A stretch of DNA of 5,986 nt, taken from Longimicrobiales bacterium (GTDB lineage Bacteria > Gemmatimonadota > Gemmatimonadetes > Longimicrobiales > Gaopeijiaceae). Below the pieces are notes generated by a model. It was not told the DNA's origin. It searched no databases and saw only the letters and a program-made list of their open reading frames with translations. Location of the stretch: positions 1 to 5,986 of the forward strand of contig JAKMDG010000241.1 of assembly GCA_022428035.1 (NCBI GenBank), in the 5' to 3' direction. The stretch's first letter is position 1, and each line of letters opens with the position of its first letter. The translations under genes and the position numbers were made by a program. Positions 1 to 5,642 of this stretch are shown here, one piece after another.

Positions 1-929
1 AGCTGGGGTCGTTCGGATTCGGTCCGCGCCCCGGCGCCCGTCCGCCCGGTTCTCCGGGAGCGGATCCGGGTTTCTCCTTCGACGACTTCCAAGGTGGGTT
101 CGGGAATATCTCGGACCTTTTCTCGTCACTCTTCGATCTAGGGAAGAAGGGGCCCGACGGTGGTCCTGCTCCTGGCCCCGGTGGGCAGCGTGTGAAATCA
201 CCACGGAGGAGAGGCGAACACGTCGAGTATGTCGTAGAGATCCCATTCCTTGTCGCAGCGAAGGGCGGCAAGATTTCTGTAGACGTCGCGATCACCGAGG
301 ATTGCGCGACCTGCGGTGGGGATGGGGCTAAACCCGGGACCTCTGTCAAACGATGTGAAGAGTGCCAAGGTACGGGCAACATTTCGTTCGGTCAGGGCGG
401 CTTTGCGGTGAAGCGCCCGTGTCCTGCATGCTTTGGTCGCGGCAAGCTGCCGGGAACACCATGCGGGTCGTGCTCCGGCCGCGGAGCGGTGCGTCAGCAG
501 AGGAAGATCTCCCTCAATGTCCGATCGGGCGTGGAGACGGGCACCAAGGTGCGTCTGTCCGGTCAGGGGGAGCGAGGTCGAGCTGGCGGCCCGCCCGGCG
601 ACCTGATCATCACGTACAAGGTCAAAGCTCACCGGTTCTTCAAGCGGGAGGGCCTGGACGTGCACGTCAGCGTACCCATCAACATCGTGCAGGCCACCTT
701 GGGCTCGAAGGTCCGCGTGCGCACGATCTCAGGGAAGCGGGTGGTTCTGACCATTCCTGAGGGTACTCAGTCCGGCACCAAGTTCCGCATTCGAACGCAG
801 GGAATCGAGAAGGGCGGGCGGATCGGCGATCAGTACGTCGAAGTTGTGGTCACGGTGCCTGACCAGCTCTCTGAAGAGGACCGCAAGGCCATGGAGGAGT
901 TCGCAGAGGCCAGCGGCCTCAAGCACTAG
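1..929 (+). CDS. dnaJ: Chaperone protein DnaJ, C-terminal part (J domain lies off the left edge)
   Basis: Hsp40 co-chaperone that delivers unfolded substrates to DnaK in the cytoplasm and stimulates its ATPase. The frame (first full codon at base 3) is open to the left edge. The GTG at 192 is not the true start, because the 63 codons before it encode a Gly/Phe-rich linker (FSFDDFQGGFGN and similar) typical of the DnaJ segment after the J domain. About 308 residues are present. All four zinc-binding repeats of the CxxCxGxG type are intact (bases 303-485): CATCGGDG, CEECQGTG, CPACFGRG and CGSCSGRG, so this is a type I DnaJ. The two C-terminal substrate-binding beta domains follow, with GQGERG, PPGDLI and IPEGTQSGTKFRIR recognisable. 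The J domain with its HPD motif is outside the window, so its integrity is unknown. The gene ends tail to tail with mnmA. A DnaJ paralogue (DnaJ2) rather than the main dnaJ cannot be excluded. Confidence 0.95.
   Translation, partial: LGSFGFGPRPGARPPGSPGADPGFSFDDFQGGFGNISDLFSSLFDLGKKGPDGGPAPGPGGQRVKSPRRRGEHVEYVVEIPFLVAAKGGKISVDVAITEDCATCGGDGAKPGTSVKRCEECQGTGNISFGQGGFAVKRPCPACFGRGKLPGTPCGSCSGRGAVRQQRKISLNVRSGVETGTKVRLSGQGERGRAGGPPGDLIITYKVKAHRFFKREGLDVHVSVPINIVQATLGSKVRVRTISGKRVVLTIPEGTQSGTKFRIRTQGIEKGGRIGDQYVEVVVTVPDQLSEEDRKAMEEFAEASGLKH
926..929. other. Interlocked stop codons of dnaJ and mnmA
   Basis: The palindromic tetranucleotide CTAG supplies the TAG stop of dnaJ on the plus strand (927-929) and the TAG stop of mnmA on the minus strand (926-928). 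The convergent genes therefore overlap by four bases with no spacer. Any transcription terminator for either gene must lie inside the other gene. Confidence 0.95.
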
Positions 930-1990
930 GCGATCCGGCCGCCTCCGAGCACCCGTGGTCCATCGAAGACCACGGCAGACTGACCCGGCGTGATGGCGGG
1001 CTGTGCGGCACCCAGGGCGAGCTTCAAGTCGGCCCCGACGTCTACGACCGTCGCGGACACGGCTGGGGCCCGATACCGAAGCTGAACGGTGACTTCGTCG
1101 CCCGGGGAGGGTGCGGTCGTCAGCCAGTTCAACTCCCGCACGGCCACCGAGGCACCGAACAGTTCATCGCGCGTACCGACCACGACCTCTTTCGTATCCG
1201 GGCGCACGGCGAGAACGAACATGGGTTCCGGAAAGCCCCCGCCGAGACCACGTCGCTGGCCGACGGTAAAGCCTGCGAAGCCCCCATGCTGCCCTAAGAC
1301 GCTGCCATCGGAACGGACGATCTGGCCCGGCTCGAGGGCGGGGTGAACGGACCCCAGCCGCTTGCGAAGCAGGTCCCTGTAATCGCCAGTCGGCACGAAG
1401 CAGATCTCCTGACTCTCGGGCTTCTCGGCGGTTGCCAACTCCAGCGAGCGTGCCCGTTCACGGACCTCGCCTTTGGTTAGATCACCCAACGGGAAGAGCA
1501 GGCGCGGGAGGATCTCGGGGGGGAGCCCCCACAGGAAGTAGGACTGGTCTTTGGCGTCATCCAGCCCCCGGAGCAGGGCAGCCTCGTCGCCGGTATGAGC
1601 CATACGCACGTAGTGGCCTGTCGCGATGCGGTCGCAGCCGAGTGCTGTGCCACGTGCGAGCAGGTCCCGGAACTTCGTGTTCGAGTTGCAGCGGACGCAG
1701 GGGTTCGGAGTCCGACCCTGAGCGTATTCAGACACGAAGTCGTCAATGACGTCCCGCGTGAAATCTTCTTCGACGTCAAAGACGTAGTGCGCGATCCCGA
1801 GGGAGGAGGCCACCCGCTTCGCATCCATGATGCCATCGAGCCCACAGCACGTCTTGCCGTGTGTCGGAATCTCTGAATAGCAGAAGGTCTTCATCGTTAC
1901 GCCGATGACCTCGTGCCCTTCCTCGACCAGCATGGCGGCGGCCACTGATGAGTCGACGCCACCAGACATCGCGACCAGCACGCGGCTCAT
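926..1990 (-). CDS. mnmA: tRNA-specific 2-thiouridylase MnmA
   Basis: Cytoplasmic enzyme that adenylates and thiolates the C2 position of wobble uridine 34 in tRNA-Lys, -Glu and -Gln. The 354 residues are a normal length for the family. Visible features: the N-terminal PP-loop SGGVDSS (residues 9-15) that binds ATP; the insert KTCCGLDGIMDAKRVA (about 47-61); NPCVRCN (96-102), whose Cys101 aligns with E. coli Cys102 and whose Cys98 sits where E. coli has Asp99; ATGHY (123-127); SQEICF (193-198), whose Cys197 corresponds to catalytic Cys199 of E. coli; and GFTVGQRRGLG (240-250), leading into the C-terminal beta barrel. The ATG start overlaps the stop of the upstream cysteine desulfurase as ATGA (1987-1990), with only a weak AGAG ribosome site, so translation is probably coupled. 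That desulfurase is the likely sulfur donor. All catalytic residues are present and the gene looks intact. Confidence 0.97.
   Translation of the reverse strand: MSRVLVAMSGGVDSSVAAAMLVEEGHEVIGVTMKTFCYSEIPTHGKTCCGLDGIMDAKRVASSLGIAHYVFDVEEDFTRDVIDDFVSEYAQGRTPNPCVRCNSNTKFRDLLARGTALGCDRIATGHYVRMAHTGDEAALLRGLDDAKDQSYFLWGLPPEILPRLLFPLGDLTKGEVRERARSLELATAEKPESQEICFVPTGDYRDLLRKRLGSVHPALEPGQIVRSDGSVLGQHGGFAGFTVGQRRGLGGGFPEPMFVLAVRPDTKEVVVGTRDELFGASVAVRELNWLTTAPSPGDEVTVQLRYRAPAVSATVVDVGADLKLALGAAQPAITPGQSAVVFDGPRVLGGGRIA
953..975. repeat. GC-rich hairpin just after the dnaJ stop, within the mnmA 3' end
   Basis: Perfect 8-bp inverted repeat CCGTGGTC (953-960) and GACCACGG (968-975) with a 7-base loop, starting 23 bases after the dnaJ stop. 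No T-run follows on either strand, so it is not a canonical intrinsic terminator. On the mnmA side it is coding sequence (VFDGPR). A stem of this size can occur by chance in 6 kb. Its position is the only reason to suspect a role in dnaJ mRNA 3'-end formation or stability. Confidence 0.3.
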
Positions 1991-3147
1991 GCGTCGCTCT
2001 GCAGGCGGTGCCAGACGGCGGACACTACATCGGCCCCGCGGTCGACGTCGGCCTCCGAGGTTCGCCGACCGACGGAGAGTCGCACCGTCGCGAGCGGGTC
2101 ATCCGCTCCGTACAGCGCGGCGATCACATGGCTACCGGCCATCGCTCCGCTGTGGCATGCGGATCCACCGGACGCGGCCACACCCTCGAGGTCGAGTGCC
2201 ATGAGAAATGCGGCACCATCCATGACCTTGGGGATCCCCAGACTGAGCACGTGTGGGGCTCGCTGCGCGTCTTGGCAGTTCACGCGGAGGCCGGGAATCT
2301 GAGCCACGAGCCTGGCCTGAAGACGATCGCGCATCTCGGTCATCCAGGCACTCGACACACCGAGGTCGGCGACCGCGAGATGGATGGCTTCCGCCAGTCC
2401 TACAGCGCCAGCGACGTCTTCCGTTCCCGGTCGGAGCGATCGTTCCTGACCGCCGCCAAAGATGAGCGGCTCCACCCCGACTCCAGCTCGGATGTAGAGA
2501 ATACCACACCCTCGGGGACCACCGAGCTTGTGACCTGTCGCGGTCAGCAGGTCCACACCGCTTTCGGCTGCATCGATGCTGACCTTTCCAAGGGCTTGAG
2601 AGGCGTCCGTATGAACGATCCCGCCTAGCTTCTGCGCCCAGGGAACGACCTGGTCGACGGGGAGAAGGAGACCGGTTTCGTTGTTGGCCCACATGACCGA
2701 CGCGAGGAATGGGCGCGCGGCAAGATCTGCGGACACGCTATGCAGATCGAGGGTGCCGTCTGCAGCCACCGGGATTACGCGCATTTCGGCTTCTGCGCGC
2801 TTGTGAAGCCATTCCGCCGGCTCAAGCACTGCGCTGTGCTCGATCGCCGAAACGAGGACCACCGGCGTCGCAGCGGAATCGGCCCTGACCAGGGCTCTCG
2901 CACCCCCAATCAACGCGATGTTGTCAGACTCCGTCCCGCCCCGAACGAAACGGACCTCGGAGGGGCCGGCTCCGATGGCGTTCGCAAGCTTCGCTCGCGC
3001 GTCTTCGAGTGCAGCAGCGGCTTCCTGGCCCCAGCGGTGTGAACTCGACGGATTGCCGAACGCCGCCGACAGATACGGCTCCATAGCGGCGAGCACCTCC
3101 TCCCGTAGAGGAGTCGTCGCGGCGTGGTCGAGATAGACGGTGGACAT
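1987..3147 (-). CDS. Cysteine desulfurase, NifS/IscS family (class V aminotransferase fold), likely sulfur donor to MnmA
   Basis: PLP enzyme that converts L-cysteine to alanine and holds the sulfur as a cysteine persulfide for transfer to acceptors. The 386 residues match the usual length of group I desulfurases. Visible features: N-terminal YLDHAATTP (5-13); GNPSSSH (31-37); GGTESDN (70-76); AIEHSAV with His104 stacking on PLP; ANNETG (154-159); HTDASQ (179-184) with Asp181 and Gln184; the Schiff-base lysine Lys207 in TGHKLGGPRG; GGQERSLRPGTEDV (232-245); and catalytic Cys331 in SGGSACHSG. The residue after the Cys is His where IscS has Thr, and the usual Pro before SHV is Gly338. The ATG at 3145-3147 fits the family N-terminus, but no clear Shine-Dalgarno site precedes it. 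The gene overlaps mnmA by ATGA, like the yrvO-mnmA pairing known in Bacillus, so tRNA thiolation is the probable main role. Supply to Fe-S assembly or selenium metabolism is possible; I do not assign iscS, nifS or yrvO. Confidence 0.95.
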   Translation of the reverse strand: MSTVYLDHAATTPLREEVLAAMEPYLSAAFGNPSSSHRWGQEAAAALEDARAKLANAIGAGPSEVRFVRGGTESDNIALIGGARALVRADSAATPVVLVSAIEHSAVLEPAEWLHKRAEAEMRVIPVAADGTLDLHSVSADLAARPFLASVMWANNETGLLLPVDQVVPWAQKLGGIVHTDASQALGKVSIDAAESGVDLLTATGHKLGGPRGCGILYIRAGVGVEPLIFGGGQERSLRPGTEDVAGAVGLAEAIHLAVADLGVSSAWMTEMRDRLQARLVAQIPGLRVNCQDAQRAPHVLSLGIPKVMDGAAFLMALDLEGVAASGGSACHSGAMAGSHVIAALYGADDPLATVRLSVGRRTSEADVDRGADVVSAVWHRLQSDA

Positions 3148-3178
3148 GGATGAAGCGCCGATTTGCCTAGGATGAAGC
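3148..3178. repeat. Direct repeat GGATGAAGC next to the desulfurase start codon
   Basis: GGATGAAGC occurs at 3148-3156 and again at 3170-3178, 22 bases apart (about two helical turns). Similar bases follow each copy (GCCGA after the first, CGA after the second). On the minus strand the proximal copy abuts the ATG of the desulfurase and fills the place where a ribosome binding site would be. It could be a two-site operator or a small local duplication; the sequence does not decide. Confidence 0.45.
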
Positions 3179-3226
3179 CGACTCTAAGTTAATCGGGCCC
3201 GGCCGAGCGCCCAGCACGCGCCTCAC

Positions 3227-3232
3227 GGGGAA
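3227..3232 (+). promoter_or_regulatory. Ribosome binding site of the HIRAN-domain gene
   Basis: GGGGAA lies five bases upstream of the ATG at 3238. It is a reasonable Shine-Dalgarno-like purine tract and supports this start codon for the small gene. Confidence 0.5.
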
Positions 3233-3237
3233 TCTGC

Positions 3238-3579
3238 ATGCCGCGATCGTCCCCACCGTTTCCAGTCGGACAGCCCACGAGTTTCAGGGCTACGGTCCAC
3301 GGGACTGTGTTCGCAGGGCGCGACCGCCATCTCGAGCAGCTTCACGACGGCGACGTCGTTCGACTGGTGGCCGATCCACCGTTTCAGGATGAACCGGAGG
3401 TCTGGGTTCACACGTCGACAGGGGAGCCGATCGGGCACCTGCCACCAGACGTATGCTGGTGGTTGTGGCCATGGATGAGGGCCGGTGGGGTTGCGACAGC
3501 AGTCCTGCTGCAGGTCCGCGGTGCGGACGAACCGTCATGGCGCCGTCTGCTACTCGAGGTCTCCTGCATAACGCGATGA
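3238..3579 (+). CDS. Small stand-alone HIRAN-domain protein
   Basis: A 113-residue protein, probably cytoplasmic, with no signal peptide or membrane segment. After a Pro-rich leader (1-14), residues 16-82 follow the order of a HIRAN domain: FRATVHGTVFAGRDRHLEQL, then GDVVRLVADP (38-47), an acidic DEPEVWVH stretch (51-58) where HIRAN proteins usually read N-x-x-D-x-x-A-[VI]-x-V, then GEPIGHLPPDV (62-72). HIRAN domains occur in Rad5/HLTF-type helicases, where they bind 3' single-stranded DNA ends, and in small bacterial proteins. The assignment here is by motif order only. A Trp cluster, WWLWPW (74-79), and a C-terminal SWRRLLLEVSC (100-110) are notable. No helicase or nuclease domain is attached. 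It stands alone between divergent and convergent neighbours, ending five bases from the bshB1 stop. That tight fit, the upstream GGGGAA and the domain resemblance support a real gene over the overlapping minus-strand frames. The function is unknown. Confidence 0.75.
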   Translation: MPRSSPPFPVGQPTSFRATVHGTVFAGRDRHLEQLHDGDVVRLVADPPFQDEPEVWVHTSTGEPIGHLPPDVCWWLWPWMRAGGVATAVLLQVRGADEPSWRRLLLEVSCITR

Positions 3580-3584
3580 CAGCG

Positions 3585-4319
3585 TCAGAACGTCGAGACA
3601 CCCAGCTCCGAGATCTCATCGACCTCCATCGCCTCATCGATTCGGTAAGGCTCGCCGTAACGCACACGAATCAGAGAGCCGTAATGCGCCATCTTCACCC
3701 TGATCTGAGCGATCAGGTCGCGGCCTCCGCCCGGATAGACCTCACCCGCCTGAGTCGCATCGTCGAACTGTGACGGGTAGGCCGCGATTGCATCCAGCTT
3801 GCGGTCCATCTGATCGGTGACATCGACGACAAAGTCGGGTGGGCCGGCATCCTCGCGGAATGCGGTGGCGTAGACCAGCTTGTGCGGTCGGAATGGCGCG
3901 CCAGGCACCTCCAGCTTCCGCAGTGCCGCGAGAAAGCAGGCGTCGCGGACGAGCTCCGAGGCGATCCTGTGGTCGCGATGGCGCCCTTCCTTCCAGTGCG
4001 TAATCACAACACGCGGCCGGAAGGCCCGGATCAGTGCAGCGACGACCAGTCGGGAATCATGGTCGTTTTGCAGGCCTGAATCGGGCAGCTCCGCGCACGC
4101 GCGCAGGGCGAGGCCCATCTGGGCACCTGCATGGCCAGCTTCCCGCGCTCGGATCTCTGCGGAGCCGGCGCTCCCCATCTCACCAGCGGTGAGATCGATG
4201 ATGCCTACCAGTTTACCTCGCGATGCACTCTTGATGAGAGCGCCACCGCAGAGCAACTCGGCATCATCGGGGTGCGCCATGATCGCGAGGAGATCGAGCG
4301 GCGCGTCCAGGTCGGCCAT
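3585..4319 (-). CDS. bshB1: LmbE-family N-deacetylase, probable bacillithiol biosynthesis enzyme BshB1
   Basis: Zinc-dependent deacetylase, most likely removing acetate from GlcNAc-malate to give GlcN-malate, the second step of bacillithiol synthesis in the cytoplasm. The 244 residues fit the family. Visible features: LLAIMAHPDDAELLCGG (10-26) with zinc ligands His16 and Asp19 and likely general base Asp18; DLTAGEMGS (42-50) and RAREAGHAG (57-65); LPDSGL (78-83); GRHRDHR (112-118), with His117 the third zinc ligand and His114 the oxyanion helper; DACFLAALRKL (126-136); FVVDVTDQMDRKLDAIAAYPSQF (163-185); and GEPYR (222-226). The last three regions are typical of the BshB1 subgroup rather than MshB. 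An acidic tail, IDEAMEVDEISEL, closes the protein. The ATG lies three bases after the permease stop with no obvious Shine-Dalgarno site, so it is probably coupled to the permease operon. bshA and bshC are not in the window, so another LmbE substrate remains possible. Confidence 0.88.
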   Translation of the reverse strand: MADLDAPLDLLAIMAHPDDAELLCGGALIKSASRGKLVGIIDLTAGEMGSAGSAEIRAREAGHAGAQMGLALRACAELPDSGLQNDHDSRLVVAALIRAFRPRVVITHWKEGRHRDHRIASELVRDACFLAALRKLEVPGAPFRPHKLVYATAFREDAGPPDFVVDVTDQMDRKLDAIAAYPSQFDDATQAGEVYPGGGRDLIAQIRVKMAHYGSLIRVRYGEPYRIDEAMEVDEISELGVSTF

Positions 4320-4322
4320 AGG

Positions 4323-5642
4323 CTATTCGAATCTGAGGGCGTCGACCGGTTCAAGTCGGCTGGCCCGGTACGCAGGAAGGAGTCCGAAGAGCATACCGGT
4401 CAGGGCGGCCATGCCCAAGGCTGCCGCCACGGCCCAGCTCGGAATCTCAGCCGGCAGAGGCGTAAAGGTGGCGACCGTCTCCGCCATACCCCAACCAATG
4501 AGGAGTCCTAATCCCGCTCCTGCGCAGGTCAACAGCGAGGCCTCGACCAGAAATTGCCAGAGGATCTCTCGACGGGTCGCTCCGATGGCCTTTCGCACCC
4601 CGATCTCTCGTGTTCGCTCGGTGACCGAGATCAGCATGATCCCGATCACGCCGACACCGCCGACAAGAAGTCCGGCTGATGCCAGGAGAAGGATCACGAG
4701 GAAGAAGACGCCGGTGAGCTGGTTGAAGAGGTCTGCAATTTGCTGTGACGAGGTGACAAAGAAGTCATTGTCTGCTCGAGGACCGAGGCCCCGCATACTT
4801 CGCATGGAGGCGATCACGTCGTCCTTTACCCGCTCGACGGGAACTCCCTCTGTCGGTACGACCAGGATCTGTGCCTGGAATTTGCTCTGCCTGAGCCGGC
4901 GAATGGATGCGGTCCAGGGAAAGATCGCCCAGTTCTGGAACGCGGTAGAAAAGACGTTCGTTGCCGGTTCGTACACACCGATGACCGTGAATGACTCCTG
5001 CGTGCCGCGGAATCGATTGGCGACACGCACCCGTCGCCCGATCGGGTCCCTCTGACCGAACAGCTGTTCGGTCAGCCCCGTGGACAGGATCACCACCGCA
5101 CGATTCTGCTGGACCTCAGCGGGCGTGAAATCACGACCGACGGCGAAGTCGCCCGCCTGATACGCGGACCATCCGGCTGAGGACCCGTTGGAAAAGACGT
5201 TCTCCATCTGTTCGCCCTCGAACTCCATGTCGACCTGGAAGTTCGATAGGTCGTAGAGGGCGTCCGACACCGAGGCCAGTGCCTCGATACGGCGCGCCTC
5301 TTCCGGCTCAATGACCGGCTTTCCCCACCATGGCGGGCGTTCTCCGTCGTTCCCGATCGTGATTGCTGTGAAGTCGAAACGGGTGACCACGAAATTGTCA
5401 GGCCCTGCAGCTTCGAATGCCTCCATCACGCTCGATCGAAGACCCGTCATCAACGCACCAATGGCCACCACGACGGACACACCCACGGCCACACCGAGGA
5501 CAGTGAGCAGGGAGCGCAGGAAGTTGGCCTGCATGGCGTCCCAGGCGATCAGGAAGCCCTCATACAGGGCGTGTAAACCCGAGGCTCGTTGCCGGGGGCG
5601 GGTCACCGACGGTGTGGGGCGGTCACGCGATATTTCGGTCAT
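4323..5642 (-). CDS. MacB/FtsX-type ABC transporter permease (second of a tandem pair)
   Basis: Inner-membrane permease of the MacB-like mechanotransmission family, 439 residues, with no fused ATPase. Order: a cytoplasmic N-terminus of about 40 residues; TM1 (about 43-65, LLTVLGVAVGVSVVVAIGAL); a large extracytoplasmic MacB-type periplasmic core domain (about 68-305); then TM2 (about 310-338), TM3 (about 363-390) and TM4 (about 402-424). The FtsX signature TERTREIGVRKAIGA (341-355) and the terminal PVDALRFE are clear. In the periplasmic part, LTEQLFGQRDPIG (190-202) is the usual LFGxxDPIG motif. The ATG overlaps the stop of the upstream permease (ATGA) and has a GAGG ribosome site. It probably pairs with that permease as a heterodimer and needs a separate ATPase encoded beyond the right edge. 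The substrate (lipid, lipoprotein, peptide or drug) cannot be told from sequence. A perfect 24-bp palindrome lies in codons 190-197. Confidence 0.93.
   Translation of the reverse strand: MTEISRDRPTPSVTRPRQRASGLHALYEGFLIAWDAMQANFLRSLLTVLGVAVGVSVVVAIGALMTGLRSSVMEAFEAAGPDNFVVTRFDFTAITIGNDGERPPWWGKPVIEPEEARRIEALASVSDALYDLSNFQVDMEFEGEQMENVFSNGSSAGWSAYQAGDFAVGRDFTPAEVQQNRAVVILSTGLTEQLFGQRDPIGRRVRVANRFRGTQESFTVIGVYEPATNVFSTAFQNWAIFPWTASIRRLRQSKFQAQILVVPTEGVPVERVKDDVIASMRSMRGLGPRADNDFFVTSSQQIADLFNQLTGVFFLVILLLASAGLLVGGVGVIGIMLISVTERTREIGVRKAIGATRREILWQFLVEASLLTCAGAGLGLLIGWGMAETVATFTPLPAEIPSWAVAAALGMAALTGMLFGLLPAYRASRLEPVDALRFE
5052..5075. repeat. Perfect 24-bp palindrome with a LexA/SOS-box-like core, inside the permease gene
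   Basis: CTGACCGAACAG (5052-5063) is followed directly by its exact reverse complement CTGTTCGGTCAG (5064-5075), with no loop and no mismatch. Its centre, CGAACAGCTGTTCG, fits CGAAC-N4-GTTCG, the core of the LexA operator known from Firmicutes and Actinobacteria. It coincides exactly, in frame, with permease codons 190-197 (LTEQLFGQ) and reads as the same peptide on the opposite strand. It could be a protein-binding site, or a coincidence produced by the conserved LFG motif. Presence is certain; function is not. Confidence 0.6.

Larger units (their letters stand above)
3148..3237. promoter_or_regulatory. Divergent intergenic region, presumed promoters for the desulfurase-mnmA operon and the HIRAN gene
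   Basis: This 90-base gap separates two divergent starts and is the only real non-coding stretch in the window. It contains the least GC-rich patch nearby (around 3181-3194). For the plus strand, TTGCCT (3163-3168) and TAAGTT (3185-3190) with 16-base spacing form a weak sigma70-like candidate. For the minus strand, TAACTT (reverse complement of 3186-3191) could be a -10 box, but I see no convincing -35. The promoter role is inferred from geometry; the exact elements are uncertain. Confidence 0.4.

Noticed and set aside
192..194. GTG as the start codon of a short DnaJ-like protein
   Set aside because: The same frame continues upstream to the window edge and encodes the Gly/Phe-rich linker of DnaJ, so the GTG is an internal valine codon.
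1948..2628. A 226-codon plus-strand open frame antisense to the cysteine desulfurase
   Set aside because: No family resemblance. The minus strand carries every catalytic motif of a cysteine desulfurase across the same bases.
3580..3584. Possible terminator between the HIRAN gene and bshB1
   Set aside because: The gap is five bases, and no hairpin with a T-run is visible on either side.
3290..3667. A minus-strand frame covering the HIRAN gene and the bshB1 3' end
   Set aside because: Arg/Ser-rich composition with no motif. It overlaps the end of bshB1 in another frame, whereas the plus-strand HIRAN gene fits its neighbours exactly.
3699..3717. Inverted repeat CCTGATC / GATCAGG with a 5-base loop inside bshB1
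   Set aside because: A 7-bp stem is expected by chance in a window of this size, it encodes ordinary protein sequence, and it has no T-run or positional reason to be a terminator.
3880..5055. A 391-codon plus-strand open frame antisense to bshB1 and the permease
   Set aside because: It has low-complexity Arg/Ser/Ala/Pro composition with no recognisable domain, and it lies opposite two clearly conserved genes. It is a codon-bias shadow of GC-rich sequence.
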